Source of the DNA: an uncultured Chlorobiaceae bacterium
Lineage (GTDB): Bacteria; Bacteroidota; Chlorobiia; Chlorobiales; Chlorobiaceae
Length of the DNA: 56,323 nt
Reading direction: 5' to 3'
NCBI GenBank assembly: GCA_903915955.1
Contig: CAIWUU010000055.1
Span: forward strand, 1 to 56,323
The position numbers and the translations under genes were made by a program. The notes beneath the pieces were generated by a model. The model saw only the letters and a program-made list of their open reading frames with translations. It had not been told where the DNA came from and searched no databases. Below, piece by piece: positions 24,864 to 33,866 of this stretch. Every line of letters begins with the position of its first letter. Positions within the stretch are counted from its first letter, which is position 1.

Positions 24864-27800
24864 CGCTCACGGAGCTCTCCATAAAACGGCCAACATTGAT
24901 TGTTGTGCTCTTCACTGTCCTTGCTATTCTTGGCATCTTCAGTTATCGGCAGTTACAGTATGAGCTGCTGCCGAAGATGACTCCGCCTGTTGTCACGGTC
25001 TCCATTGTCTATCCTGGTGCATCGCCAGGTGAGGTGGAAACATCGCTGACCAAGCCGGTCGAAGAGGCTGTATCCGCTATTGAACAAATTGTGTCCATTA
25101 CCTCTACGTCAACTGAAGGGTTATCGATTGTCACTATCGAGTTTTCCAATTCGGCAAATATCGAAAAGGCTCTCCAGGATGCTCAGCGCAAAATTAACGA
25201 GGTGCGCGACCGTTTTCCGAATGAGGCGAAAGCTCCGGTTATTTCCCGTTTTGCGCTCGACGAAGTTCCGGTGCTGCGTATTGGCGCAACCTCGTCGCTG
25301 CCGGATGCGGAGTTTTATCAGATGCTCAAGAATGATGTCAAGCCTCTGCTTGCAAGTGTTAATGGTGTGGGGCAGGTCTATCTGCTTGGTGGTCGTGAGC
25401 GGGAAATCCGGGTCAATATTGATCTGACAAAACTGCAGAGCTATGCTCTTACAGTGCCAGATGTTCTCAAAGAGGTTGGCAAGGCCAATCTTGATTTTCC
25501 AACGGGGAAAATTGATGATCGCGACCGGCAGTTTGTGGTGAGGCTTGCTGGCAAGTTCGTCAGCCTTGAAGAGCTGAAAAAACTCATTCTACGCTCAACG
25601 GCTTCCGGTACGGTGACGCTGAGAGATGTGGCGGAAGTGGAGGATGGTTTCAAGGAGATCACAACCCTCACCAGGCTCAATGGCCGGAGTGCGGTGGCGA
25701 TTATGGTGATGAAGCAAAGTGACGCCAACACGGTTGATGTGAGCCAACTGACGAGGATTGCGCTTTCCAAGCTGGAAAAACTTTACAGTACAAGTAATCT
25801 CCGCTTTGATATTGCGCAGGATGCCTCAACCTTTACCCTTGATGCTGTTACCGCCGTACAGCATGACCTTGTGTTTGCTGTTGCTCTTGTCGCACTGGTG
25901 ATGTTGCTCTTTCTGCACAGTCTGCGCAACTCTCTTATTGTGCTTGTCTCAATTCCTACGTCGCTTGTTACAACGTTTATCGGAATGTATCTCTTCGGGT
26001 TTTCTCTGAATCTCATGACGCTGCTCTCCCTGTCGCTGGTGGTAGGGATTCTGGTTGACGACTCTATTGTGGTGCTTGAAAATATCTACCGCCATCTCGA
26101 ACGAGGCGAAGAGCCACGACAGGCTGCTCTCATTGGTAGAAACGAGATTGGCTTTACTGCACTCTCTATTACGCTGGTTGATGTGGTGGTTTTTCTGCCG
26201 CTTTCGATGGTGAGCGGTATTGTGGGTAATATCCTGCGTGAGTTTGCTGTGGTGATGGTTATTTCGACGCTGGTGAGCCTCTTTGTCTCATTTACCCTGA
26301 CACCGTTGCTTGCCTCGCGATTTTCCACTGTTGAAAAATTTTCAGGCAAAAACGCTGTTGAAAAGTTTGCCCTTGCTTTTGAACGCAACTTTCTCCGAAT
26401 GCGTGTGGGCTATATCAGCTTGCTACAGTGGAGCCTTCGCAATCCGCGCAAACTCTTTTTCAGTGCCATGCTTTTGCTGGTACTCTCTTTTCTTCTCCCA
26501 TTTTTTGGCTTCATCGGTGGAGAGTTTATCTCCGTATCCGACCGAGGCGAGTTTGCGGTAAAGCTGGAGTTGGAGCCTGGCACCACACTCGTCGAGACCA
26601 ATCGACTGACGCGGAGTGTGGAGCGGCGTCTTCGTTCCATGCCGGAGGTGCAGAAGGTAATGGTCAACGTTGGCACCTCGAGCGAAGGGTTTTTCAACCA
26701 GAGCGCCGACAATGTTTCGGAAATCAACGTCAGGCTTTCGCCCAAGGAGGAACGGGTACGCTCGACCGATGTCCTTATGCAATCTGTTCGTGAGAGGTTA
26801 AGGGATATTCCGGGACTCAAGGCAAGCATCAACCCGATTGGTATTTTTGGAACAGCCAATGAAACGCCGGTAATGGTCATTATAAGTGGTCCACTGAGAA
26901 GCCAGGTGACTCGAGTAGCCGAAGCGTTGCGAGACAGTATCAAAACCATTTCAGGAACCGCCGATGTCAAGCTGACCTCACAAATCGGGAGTCCTGAAAT
27001 ACGTGTTGTGGTCGATCGTGAAAAAATGGCCTCATTCGGTCTCTCCATTGCTGATGTTGGTGCAGCCCTGCGGACGGCTTACGCTGGTGATGAAGCTGGG
27101 AAATACCGCGATGGCGCGGATGAGTACGATATCAGGGTGATGCTTGACAAATATTATCGACAGGATACAACGACGCTCTCCGAGATTACCTTTCGCACTC
27201 CACAGGGCGATCTTGTGCGCCTCGGTCAATTTCTCAGCTTTGAGCAAGATCGCGGTTATACGCAGTTGCAGCGTAAGGATCGCAACAATGCCGTATGGGT
27301 CAAGGCGCAGGTTATCGGGCATCCTGTCGGCAGTATCGGCAAGGAGATTGAGCGGGTGCTACACAATATGCAGAAGAGAGGCATTGTGCCATCAACCGTC
27401 TCTTATGCATACGAGTCAGATCTCAAAAGGCAGGGAGAGTCCAACGAAACGCTCTTACTCTCTGTTCTTGTGGCTATTATTTTTGTTTACCTTATTATGG
27501 TCGCTCTCTACGACTCCTGGGTCTGGCCGATGGTGGTGATGTTCTCAATTCCACTTGCCATTATCGGAGCGCTTTTTGCCCTTGCCATCACGGGAAAGTC
27601 TTTGAGTATATTTACCATTCTTGGTATTATTATGCTCATCGGGCTTGTTGGAAAAAATGCTATTCTTCTGGTCGATTTTATAAACAAGTTCCGCAAGGAT
27701 GGTATGGAGCGTTCTGAAGCAATCATGGAGTCAGCCAAAGAGCGGTTGCGTCCTATTCTTATGACGACACTGACCCTGATCTTCGGGCTTTTACCCATTG

Positions 27801-27970
27801 CGCTTTCGCAAAGCTCGGGTTCTGAATGGAAGTCAGGTCTTTCCGTGGCGCTTGTTGGTGGGCTCTTCAGTTCGATGTTTTTGACGCTTCTGGTTATTCC
27901 CGTTGTCTACGTCTGGTTCGATAATCTGCTCGTGAATGTTGCTGCACTAAAAAAGAGATTGAGAGCGTAG
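24860..27970 (+). CDS. RND family efflux pump (HAE1 type)
   Basis: Inner-membrane proton-driven pump of 1036 residues with 12 predicted helices and two large periplasmic loops, after helix 1 and helix 7. It starts with the family pattern LSIKRPTLIVVLFTVLAILG. Helix 4 carries the proton-relay acids in GILVDDSIVVLENIYRHLE. The second half repeats the layout, including IGLVGKNAILLVDFINKFR. The length is normal. It is co-translated with the adaptor gene. The double Asp in helix 4 places it with HAE1 drug pumps rather than heavy-metal pumps. Confidence 0.93.
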   Translation: MTLTELSIKRPTLIVVLFTVLAILGIFSYRQLQYELLPKMTPPVVTVSIVYPGASPGEVETSLTKPVEEAVSAIEQIVSITSTSTEGLSIVTIEFSNSANIEKALQDAQRKINEVRDRFPNEAKAPVISRFALDEVPVLRIGATSSLPDAEFYQMLKNDVKPLLASVNGVGQVYLLGGREREIRVNIDLTKLQSYALTVPDVLKEVGKANLDFPTGKIDDRDRQFVVRLAGKFVSLEELKKLILRSTASGTVTLRDVAEVEDGFKEITTLTRLNGRSAVAIMVMKQSDANTVDVSQLTRIALSKLEKLYSTSNLRFDIAQDASTFTLDAVTAVQHDLVFAVALVALVMLLFLHSLRNSLIVLVSIPTSLVTTFIGMYLFGFSLNLMTLLSLSLVVGILVDDSIVVLENIYRHLERGEEPRQAALIGRNEIGFTALSITLVDVVVFLPLSMVSGIVGNILREFAVVMVISTLVSLFVSFTLTPLLASRFSTVEKFSGKNAVEKFALAFERNFLRMRVGYISLLQWSLRNPRKLFFSAMLLLVLSFLLPFFGFIGGEFISVSDRGEFAVKLELEPGTTLVETNRLTRSVERRLRSMPEVQKVMVNVGTSSEGFFNQSADNVSEINVRLSPKEERVRSTDVLMQSVRERLRDIPGLKASINPIGIFGTANETPVMVIISGPLRSQVTRVAEALRDSIKTISGTADVKLTSQIGSPEIRVVVDREKMASFGLSIADVGAALRTAYAGDEAGKYRDGADEYDIRVMLDKYYRQDTTTLSEITFRTPQGDLVRLGQFLSFEQDRGYTQLQRKDRNNAVWVKAQVIGHPVGSIGKEIERVLHNMQKRGIVPSTVSYAYESDLKRQGESNETLLLSVLVAIIFVYLIMVALYDSWVWPMVVMFSIPLAIIGALFALAITGKSLSIFTILGIIMLIGLVGKNAILLVDFINKFRKDGMERSEAIMESAKERLRPILMTTLTLIFGLLPIALSQSSGSEWKSGLSVALVGGLFSSMFLTLLVIPVVYVWFDNLLVNVAALKKRLRA

Positions 27971-28006
27971 GCCGCTTTTTGCAATGCTTTTAATAAACCA
28001 CACATC

Positions 28007-28405
28007 ATGCGCCTTTTTTTACGTGGAACTCCGGTGCTTTTGATATGCCGAATAGCGCTTTCTTTTTCATGGGTTTACCAGGGTGCTGTTCCCAAAATTA
28101 CCTGCATGAGCAAGGGTGAAATTGACCTGCTTGGCCATATTATTCCGGTCTATCAGTGGGCATGTGAAGCTGTTCTCTGGATGGGAATTGCGGAGATACT
28201 TTTTGGACTTTTTCTTCTTGTGACAAGGTGGCGTTTGGCTTTCTGGCTCAATATTGTTGCGTTGATCGGCCTCCTTTGTTTCGTTGCCCTGTTTGAGCCA
28301 ACAATGTTTACATTGCCTTTCAACCCGCTGACGCTGAATGTTGCGTTAATTGCGCTCTCAGTTATTGCAGCAGGGGAATTGAAAAAATCACAAATCGGGA
28401 TCTGA
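28007..28405 (+). CDS. DoxX-like small membrane protein
   Basis: Protein of 132 residues with four hydrophobic segments and a conserved-looking start LLICRIALSFSWVYQGAVPK, as in the DoxX-like (DoxX_3) family. The biochemical role of this family is not settled. Its TGA stop is directly followed by the ATG of the next membrane-protein gene, so the two are co-translated and may act together. It lies 36 bp after the RND pump and may share its transcript. Confidence 0.7.
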   Translation: MRLFLRGTPVLLICRIALSFSWVYQGAVPKITCMSKGEIDLLGHIIPVYQWACEAVLWMGIAEILFGLFLLVTRWRLAFWLNIVALIGLLCFVALFEPTMFTLPFNPLTLNVALIALSVIAAGELKKSQIGI

Positions 28406-29683
28406 ATGAAACTGTTACGTTTCGATGGAGAGTTGAGCAGTATTGCTACTATTTTTCTCTCTCTCTCTGTGGCCATTATTGCTCTTGCCTCTCTTTCAGG
28501 CGCTGTGGGCTCCATAAATGGCAATCTTTTTTTATTGAAACTGCACCCCTATCTTTTTTTTATCGGATTTGGGAACCTTGCCATACTTATTCTTAACCGG
28601 TATTTGACTGCCGCAATCTATCCTGAACTGAAGATTGATCCCTCAAAGCAGTTGAACTATATCTATGCGATACTCTCTGCTTTGATAATGATTACTGTTT
28701 CCATAGCCATGGAGTGGCCTCTTTTGAAAGCCCTGACCGGGTTGCTTCTTATGGTTATTGTTACAGGACCACTCAGCGAGATTTTTACGACGCTCTCTAT
28801 TCCGAGAATCTGGAAAGAGGTTTCGGTGCGCTACTATATTTTTGATGTGCTTTTTTTACTTGTTGCCAATATCGGGCTCTTCACGCTTGGCCTTAAAGAG
28901 GCCTTTCCAGATCTGGGCATTATTCCTTTCTTTGTAACCCAGTCCTCCTATTTTCTTGGCTCATCATTTCCACTCAGTATCAGTGTGATGGGTTTTCTCT
29001 ATACATACGCGTGGAGCCGTTCCTCAAAACGCGGGCTGGCCAAACGCCTCTTCAGCCTCTGGTTTTATATTTTTGTAGGTGGTGTTCTCTTTTTTCTGAT
29101 TGTTATCCTTCTTGAAAACTATCTCAGCATGATGATGATCAGCCACTTTCTGCTTTTTGGAGTGATGGCACTTCTTGGCAGTTTTGCCATCTATCTCTAT
29201 ACATTTTTTAAAAATAAATTTCATCACCCGGCCCTTGCCTTTCTGTTGAGCGGTCTTGCGCTTCTCTTTGCAACAAGCGCTTTCGGCATTATGAACATCT
29301 ACTATCTCAAGGGAGTTCATTTCGGGACACTTCCTCCCCTTCGTTTCGACAGAATGTGGATTTACCATTCCCACACTCATGCGGCACTGCTCGGATGGAT
29401 CACCTTCTCCTTTATCGGAATGATCTATATTGTCATTCCTTCAATTATGCGTTCTAACTCTCTTGAAATACTTAGAAGCGAGAATGCACTCTCTCTCTTG
29501 GTTGGGCAAGCGGTCATGAAGAGGGCTTTTATACAGCTTACGGTACTCTTGTTGTCGTGTTCAGCAATTCTTCTTGCATTTTTTCTGGAAAACAACGTTC
29601 TGCTCGGAGGAGCGGGTTGTGTTTATGGATGTGCGGTCTATTATCTGAGAGTCAATCTTCTGCGTTCAATACAAACAGTTTAA
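28406..29683 (+). CDS. Polytopic membrane protein, heme-copper-oxidase-like
   Basis: Protein of 425 residues with about 12 hydrophobic segments. Two His-containing stretches resemble oxidase subunit I: KLHPYLFFIGFGNLAI in an early helix and WIYHSHTHAALLGWITFSFI in a late helix, followed by GMIYIVIPS. The latter recalls the WWYGHNAVGF stretch of cbb3-type CcoN. The full set of heme and copper ligands is not evident, so it may be a heme-binding relative rather than an oxidase. It is fused head-to-tail in translation with the DoxX-like gene. Assignment is tentative. Confidence 0.5.
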   Translation: MKLLRFDGELSSIATIFLSLSVAIIALASLSGAVGSINGNLFLLKLHPYLFFIGFGNLAILILNRYLTAAIYPELKIDPSKQLNYIYAILSALIMITVSIAMEWPLLKALTGLLLMVIVTGPLSEIFTTLSIPRIWKEVSVRYYIFDVLFLLVANIGLFTLGLKEAFPDLGIIPFFVTQSSYFLGSSFPLSISVMGFLYTYAWSRSSKRGLAKRLFSLWFYIFVGGVLFFLIVILLENYLSMMMISHFLLFGVMALLGSFAIYLYTFFKNKFHHPALAFLLSGLALLFATSAFGIMNIYYLKGVHFGTLPPLRFDRMWIYHSHTHAALLGWITFSFIGMIYIVIPSIMRSNSLEILRSENALSLLVGQAVMKRAFIQLTVLLLSCSAILLAFFLENNVLLGGAGCVYGCAVYYLRVNLLRSIQTV

Positions 29684-29708
29684 CAATAACGTCATTCAAC
29701 TATAATTT

Positions 29709-30083
29709 ATGCAGATCACAGCAAAGCTTCTATCGATTCTTCCCGAGCAGACAGGTGCGGGAAAGAATGGTCCCTGGAAAAAACAGGATATCATTGTTGA
29801 AACTGAGGGGCAGTATCCGAAAAAAGTCTCTATCTCTCTGTGGGGAGAGAAGCATGACAGAAACCTGCTTAAAGTTGGAGTAAAGCTTTCTCTTTCGTTT
29901 GACATTGAAAGTCGGGAGTTCAATGGAAAGTGGTACACCGATGTCAAGGCATGGAAGGTTGAGGGGGTCAATGACGGCGGTGGCGGGGGAGCCTCTTATA
30001 CCGATGAGTCTGCATCTTATGCTCCACCAGTTTTTGAAAGCGACCGGGAGAGTGTTATTGCCAATGATGACTGTCCATTTTAA
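29709..30083 (+). CDS. DUF3127 OB-fold protein with SSB-like tail
   Basis: Protein of 124 residues. Residues 1-85 match the DUF3127 pattern (MQITAKLLSILPEQTG, KKQDIIVETEGQYPKKVSIS, WYTDVKAWKVEG), a small OB-type beta barrel. A Gly-rich linker (GGGGG) and a disordered stretch follow, ending in the acidic-hydrophobic tip NDDCPF. That tip resembles the DDDIPF tip of single-strand DNA-binding protein, which recruits repair enzymes. The next gene, 18 bp on, encodes a DEDDh exonuclease. A nucleic-acid role is inferred, not shown. Confidence 0.75.
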   Translation: MQITAKLLSILPEQTGAGKNGPWKKQDIIVETEGQYPKKVSISLWGEKHDRNLLKVGVKLSLSFDIESREFNGKWYTDVKAWKVEGVNDGGGGGASYTDESASYAPPVFESDRESVIANDDCPF

Positions 30084-30101
30084 GGTTTAATTTTTCAGCC
30101 C

Positions 30102-30680
30102 ATGTATCTTTTTTTTGATACTGAAACAACAGGATTACCCCGTAATTGGCGTGCGCCGGTAACCGATGTCGATAACTGGCCTCGCCTGGTACAGTTGGCT
30201 TTTTTATACTACGATGAAGATGGTCATCAATTGTCAGCATTTGATGAAATTATCAAACCTGATGGTTTTTTGATTCCATCAAATGCCACCCGGATTCATG
30301 GAATATCGACCGAAAGGGCAACGGCTGAAGGTAAACCACTGAAAGAGGTACTGCACGCTTTTCAGGAACGTATAGCACAAGCTCAGGTGCTTGTGGCGCA
30401 CAATATCAGTTTTGATGAAAAGATTGTGGGCAGTGAATTGATAAGGGCAGGAATGAACAATCTTCTGGAATCAAAAAGAGAGATCTGTACCATGCGGAGC
30501 AGTACCGATTTTTGCGCTCTTTCAGGTACCTATGGCAACAAATGGCCAAAATTGTCTGAACTGCACTATAAACTGTTTGGTACCGGATTTGAAGAGATGC
30601 ACAATGCTGCCCATGATATTCAGGCTACAGCCAGATGTTTCTGGGAACTGAAGAGAAGGGGAGTGCTCGATACAAGATGA
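30102..30680 (+). CDS. DEDDh 3'-5' exonuclease (DnaQ/RNase T family)
   Basis: Protein of 192 residues with the four acidic sites of the DnaQ fold: Asp6 and Glu8 in FFDTETTG, Asp in LVAHNISFDEKIVGSEL, and the His-Asp pair in HNAAHDIQATARCFWELK. Such enzymes trim DNA or RNA from the 3' end. It has no polymerase or GIY-YIG domain attached. The short distance (18 bp) to the DUF3127 gene suggests co-expression, and its partner could present single-stranded substrate. The substrate is not known. Confidence 0.88.
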   Translation: MYLFFDTETTGLPRNWRAPVTDVDNWPRLVQLAFLYYDEDGHQLSAFDEIIKPDGFLIPSNATRIHGISTERATAEGKPLKEVLHAFQERIAQAQVLVAHNISFDEKIVGSELIRAGMNNLLESKREICTMRSSTDFCALSGTYGNKWPKLSELHYKLFGTGFEEMHNAAHDIQATARCFWELKRRGVLDTR

Positions 30681-30760
30681 AAAATTCCAGAAACTGGCAA
30701 ATACAGGATTGAATGTTCGAATCTCTCTCTTCCACACTGACTTCGGCGCTCGGCTACAGC

Positions 30761-30770
30761 TTTTTTTTTT
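30761..30770 (+). other. Ten-T run that breaks the frame of a CcdA-like gene
   Basis: An ATG at 30713 opens a frame (MFESLSSTLTSALGYSFFF) that would join the CcdA-like frame at 30798 if the T run had nine instead of ten bases. Runs of this length are known slippage sites for RNA polymerase and replication. Confidence 0.6.
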
Positions 30771-30797
30771 GCCCTTCTGGCATCTTTTGTATGGGGT

Positions 30798-31418
30798 ATG
30801 CTTAGCGTTATGCACAGCCCTTGCCATCTTTCAGGCATTCCTCTTGTTATCGGATATATCAGCAGTAATGGGCGGGTAAAGGTCAAGAGAACCGTGTCGC
30901 TTTCATTATACTTTGCCGCTGGCAGTCTGTTCAGTGTTGCCGGTGTCGGTTTGATTATTGCCTCAATGGGGACAATGCTGGGTGATACTGAAGAGTGGGG
31001 AACCGTTCTGCTTGCAGTGCTCTTTATTCTTGTAGGGCTTTACCTTATGGATCTGATTCAGTTCCACTGGAAGGGTATCGTGATGTCTGATGAACAACGG
31101 GGCGGGTTATGGGGAGCATTTTTTCTTGGTCTTATTTTTGGTATTGGGCATGGACCATGCACCTTTGCTTTTCTTGCACCTGTGCTTGGGGCCGCGTTCA
31201 AAATCGCTTCTACAAATTGGCTTCAAGCCGTATTACTCATAGGTGCCTTTGGTGTCGGTCATGCGGTTGTCATAGCCATTGCTGGTAGCATGACCAGTCT
31301 GGTTCAGAAATACATTGACTGGGCAGGCAAATCGCAGGCAATGGTCTATCTCAAACGCTGTTCAGGTTTTGTGCTGCTGTTTGCCGGTTTCTACTTTTTA
31401 TATACGGTTCTTTTTTGA
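30798..31418 (+). CDS. CcdA/DsbD-like membrane thiol transporter (N-terminus out of frame)
   Basis: 206 residues in frame, with about six hydrophobic segments. Two Cys-Pro-type motifs, HSPCHLSGIP in the first and GHGPCTFAFLAP in the fourth helix, mark the CcdA/DsbD transmembrane family that passes electrons across the inner membrane to periplasmic thiols or cytochrome c maturation. From ATG 30798 the first helix is cut short. The natural start is probably ATG 30713, with the frames joined across the ten-T run at 30761-30770. Then the protein would be about 235 residues, normal for CcdA. Whether this is a true lesion, slippage or a sequence error cannot be told here. Confidence 0.75.
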   Translation: MLSVMHSPCHLSGIPLVIGYISSNGRVKVKRTVSLSLYFAAGSLFSVAGVGLIIASMGTMLGDTEEWGTVLLAVLFILVGLYLMDLIQFHWKGIVMSDEQRGGLWGAFFLGLIFGIGHGPCTFAFLAPVLGAAFKIASTNWLQAVLLIGAFGVGHAVVIAIAGSMTSLVQKYIDWAGKSQAMVYLKRCSGFVLLFAGFYFLYTVLF

Positions 31419-31814
31419 GGTAAAAAGAGCCGCTTTATCTGCATCATCGATTGTCAATTGATTACAATAGATCCTTTGTAAAGTGAACGAAGAATGGTAA
31501 ATTTACACCAGGTTGGCGGGTCACTCTAACTAAATAAGCGTGAGTGAGTAGCTCCTCCTGCTGAATCGAAAGCCGGGTTTTATTAACCGACAATGTAACG
31601 AATATTGATTTCTTTTCCCTCCTCTGCTACCGGTTTAATACGAGTTTGTAAAACTGTTAACTCTGCCTTGTTAACGTTGTTGTGACTGGCATCTCGGGCG
31701 CATTATTTTTTTGGTGCACACTGGTTATAGATTGAAGAATTCGAGTGGTTCAGAGTATCCACGTTTTTTAGAGAGTCGCAGCTTTTATTGGTCTTCATTA
31801 TAAACTCATCAATT
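31419..31814. other. Intergenic region upstream of the CorA-like gene
   Basis: About 395 bp with no convincing gene. A short minus-strand frame (31591-31708) encodes a protein-like stretch ending PVAEEGKEINIRYIVG, but it has no start and is probably chance or a relic. No clear promoter or terminator was identified. Confidence 0.4.
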
Positions 31815-32741
31815 ATGAGGGAATTTCTAAAAAACGGATCCGGCTTGGAGAGCACCAATGAGTGGCAAAAAAATTGCTGGATTAATATTGAATGTCCCGA
31901 TGAAAAGGATAAAAATTATGTGATAAATGACTTAAAGGTTCCACCTTCATTTTATTACGATATTGAAGATATTGACGAACGTCCTCGTATCGAAATCGAA
32001 GACGGATGGTATTTTATTTTGTTGAGAATTCCTTATAAAACAAATGATATTGATCTTCCATACACAACAATTCCACTTGGTGTAATTTTTAATGATGAAA
32101 TAATTTTATCTATATGCTCATTTAAAACAGATCTTATACAGGACTTTATTGAGCATACGAAACGAAAAAATATTATCATTGAAAATAATTTCGACCTTCT
32201 TCTTAAATTACTCCTTTCATCAAGTATCTGGTTTTTAAAATATCTAAAACAAATAAACCAGAAAATTAAAACCGCTGAAAGCAAGCTTGATAAGTCAATT
32301 AAAAATGAGGATTTACAGACATTATTGCAGATTGAGAAGTGTCTTGTCTATTTTTTAACATCACTTAAAGGTAATGATATTTTGTTGCACAGAATAAAGA
32401 ATATCAAATCGAAAAAGGATGAATTCGACCTTGATGTCATTGAGGATGTTGAAGTTGAGTTAAAGCAGGCTCAGGAGATAACAAATATATATAGTGATAT
32501 TCTCAGTGGGATGATGGACGCTTATGCCTCGGTCATATCCAATAATCTGAACGTTGTTATGAAACGCCTGACTTCAATCTCTATCATCTTGATGATTCCA
32601 ACGCTCATTGCCAGTTTATATGGTATGAATGTCCCTAATACATTTCAAAATTCTCCTTTTGGTTTCTGGATTATTCTTCTTTTTTCTTTTCTGCTTTCAA
32701 CATCAGGAGTATTGTTTTTTAAGAGTAGAAACTGGCTTTAA
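31815..32741 (+). CDS. corA: CorA-type divalent cation transporter
   Basis: Protein of about 308 residues: a long cytoplasmic alpha/beta and helical part, then two C-terminal membrane helices with the selectivity motif YGMNVP between them. This is the CorA family layout for magnesium, cobalt or nickel uptake. The last residues, after the second helix (SRNWL), fit the family end. The gene is visibly richer in A+T than its neighbours and uses many AAA, AAT and ATA codons, which hints at recent acquisition. ATG 31815 (MREFLKNG) was preferred over a TTG at 31788; no strong ribosome site is present for either. Confidence 0.88.
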   Translation: MREFLKNGSGLESTNEWQKNCWINIECPDEKDKNYVINDLKVPPSFYYDIEDIDERPRIEIEDGWYFILLRIPYKTNDIDLPYTTIPLGVIFNDEIILSICSFKTDLIQDFIEHTKRKNIIIENNFDLLLKLLLSSSIWFLKYLKQINQKIKTAESKLDKSIKNEDLQTLLQIEKCLVYFLTSLKGNDILLHRIKNIKSKKDEFDLDVIEDVEVELKQAQEITNIYSDILSGMMDAYASVISNNLNVVMKRLTSISIILMIPTLIASLYGMNVPNTFQNSPFGFWIILLFSFLLSTSGVLFFKSRNWL

Positions 32742-33766
32742 TTCACGATCAATGTCTTCAGAATCAGTGGAAGATGATCTGAATAGCCTCCCTTATACTT
32801 TCTTTTCTCGTATGTTGCATAAGGTTTTTTCCCGTTCTCGTCAAGCATTGGTGCAAACCAGAAGCAGCGGAACGACTCTTTCGATGCATGGAGTCCCAAG
32901 CGATCAAGCATTCCGCCTGTCAGAAGAATATGGTCGATCTGTTGCCAGTGGTTGTTGAAGAAGTAACTACCAATATCTTCATAACCACTCCAGCAGTTGT
33001 AAAGGAGCTTTCGGCTCTCTGCTTTGACACTCTCAGCATCGAAGGTGGAGCCAAGCACCTGTTTCAGTGAGCTGTTTGAAGCTTCGTCATTAAAATCACC
33101 CATGGCAACAATATCAGCTTTCGGATTGCCGACAAGAAGACTGTCGAGAATATGTCGGACAACTGTTGCTGCTGCAATTCGTTTTGGTTCAGTCCAGCCT
33201 GTATCAAAAGAGCGTGATGGCCAGTGATTCAGGATAACATGAAACGGATGTCCGGCTGCTGAAAAACTGGCCACAATAATTTTTCTTGTACGTCTGCTGG
33301 CAAGCGGAACAGTATATGCTTTCGATGCTCCAGCTCGGAGGGTTTTCGGATTATACGCAAGGGCGATATCAATGCCTCTCGGGTCTGAAGATTCATAATA
33401 AATAGCTTTATAGTTGATTCCCTGAATTCCAGAGAGTGTCTCCTCAAAGAGGCGCTGGTTTTCTACCTCTGCACAAGCCAGAACGTCGGGATATTTCTGA
33501 TAGTCGGGATGTGCCTCAACTGCTGTGATAACATGTCGGATGCGCATCTGTTTGAGGAGAAGTTTTTTTTCGGTCCATTGCAGCTTTCCTGTCGGAGTGA
33601 AATCATCATCGTCTGTTTGGCCATCGTTGCTGGTGTCAAAGAGATTTTCAATGTTCCACCACATAAAAAGCACTGTTTTTTCCGCTTTTTGGCACCCTGT
33701 CGCAGAAGGTAAAATCCATGAAGCTGCGATAAAGAGGAAAAAAAAGCAACAGAGTAATTTTCGCAT
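32738..33766 (-). CDS. Exported endonuclease/exonuclease/phosphatase-fold protein
   Basis: Protein of about 342 residues. The N-terminus (MRKLLCCFFFLFIAASWIL) is a signal sequence ending in a possible lipobox TGCQ, so it is probably a lipoprotein or secreted. The mature part shows the EEP fold: MWWNIENLF (Asn), CAEVENQRLFEETL (Glu), ILNHWPSRS, MGDFNDEASNSS (Asp, Asn) and YSDHLPLIL (terminal Asp-His). It could act on extracellular nucleic acid or phospho-compounds. I chose ATG 33766; longer versions would run into the divergent gene at 33867. It is convergent with corA, the ends overlapping by 4 bp. Confidence 0.85.
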   Translation of the reverse strand: MRKLLCCFFFLFIAASWILPSATGCQKAEKTVLFMWWNIENLFDTSNDGQTDDDDFTPTGKLQWTEKKLLLKQMRIRHVITAVEAHPDYQKYPDVLACAEVENQRLFEETLSGIQGINYKAIYYESSDPRGIDIALAYNPKTLRAGASKAYTVPLASRRTRKIIVASFSAAGHPFHVILNHWPSRSFDTGWTEPKRIAAATVVRHILDSLLVGNPKADIVAMGDFNDEASNSSLKQVLGSTFDAESVKAESRKLLYNCWSGYEDIGSYFFNNHWQQIDHILLTGGMLDRLGLHASKESFRCFWFAPMLDENGKKPYATYEKRKYKGGYSDHLPLILKTLIVN

Positions 33767-33866
33767 AACCTCTTTCTCTGTAAATTTTTTCTTTACCATA
33801 ATGATTATGTAACTTAACCTGCATTTTTGATCTTTCAATATTTTTTCAACCGATCCGGAAAGCATT

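Noticed and set aside
31591-31708. Short minus-strand frame ending PVAEEGKEINIRYIVG
   Set aside because: No start codon, closed by a stop upstream, no recognised family; too short to call a gene or relic with confidence.
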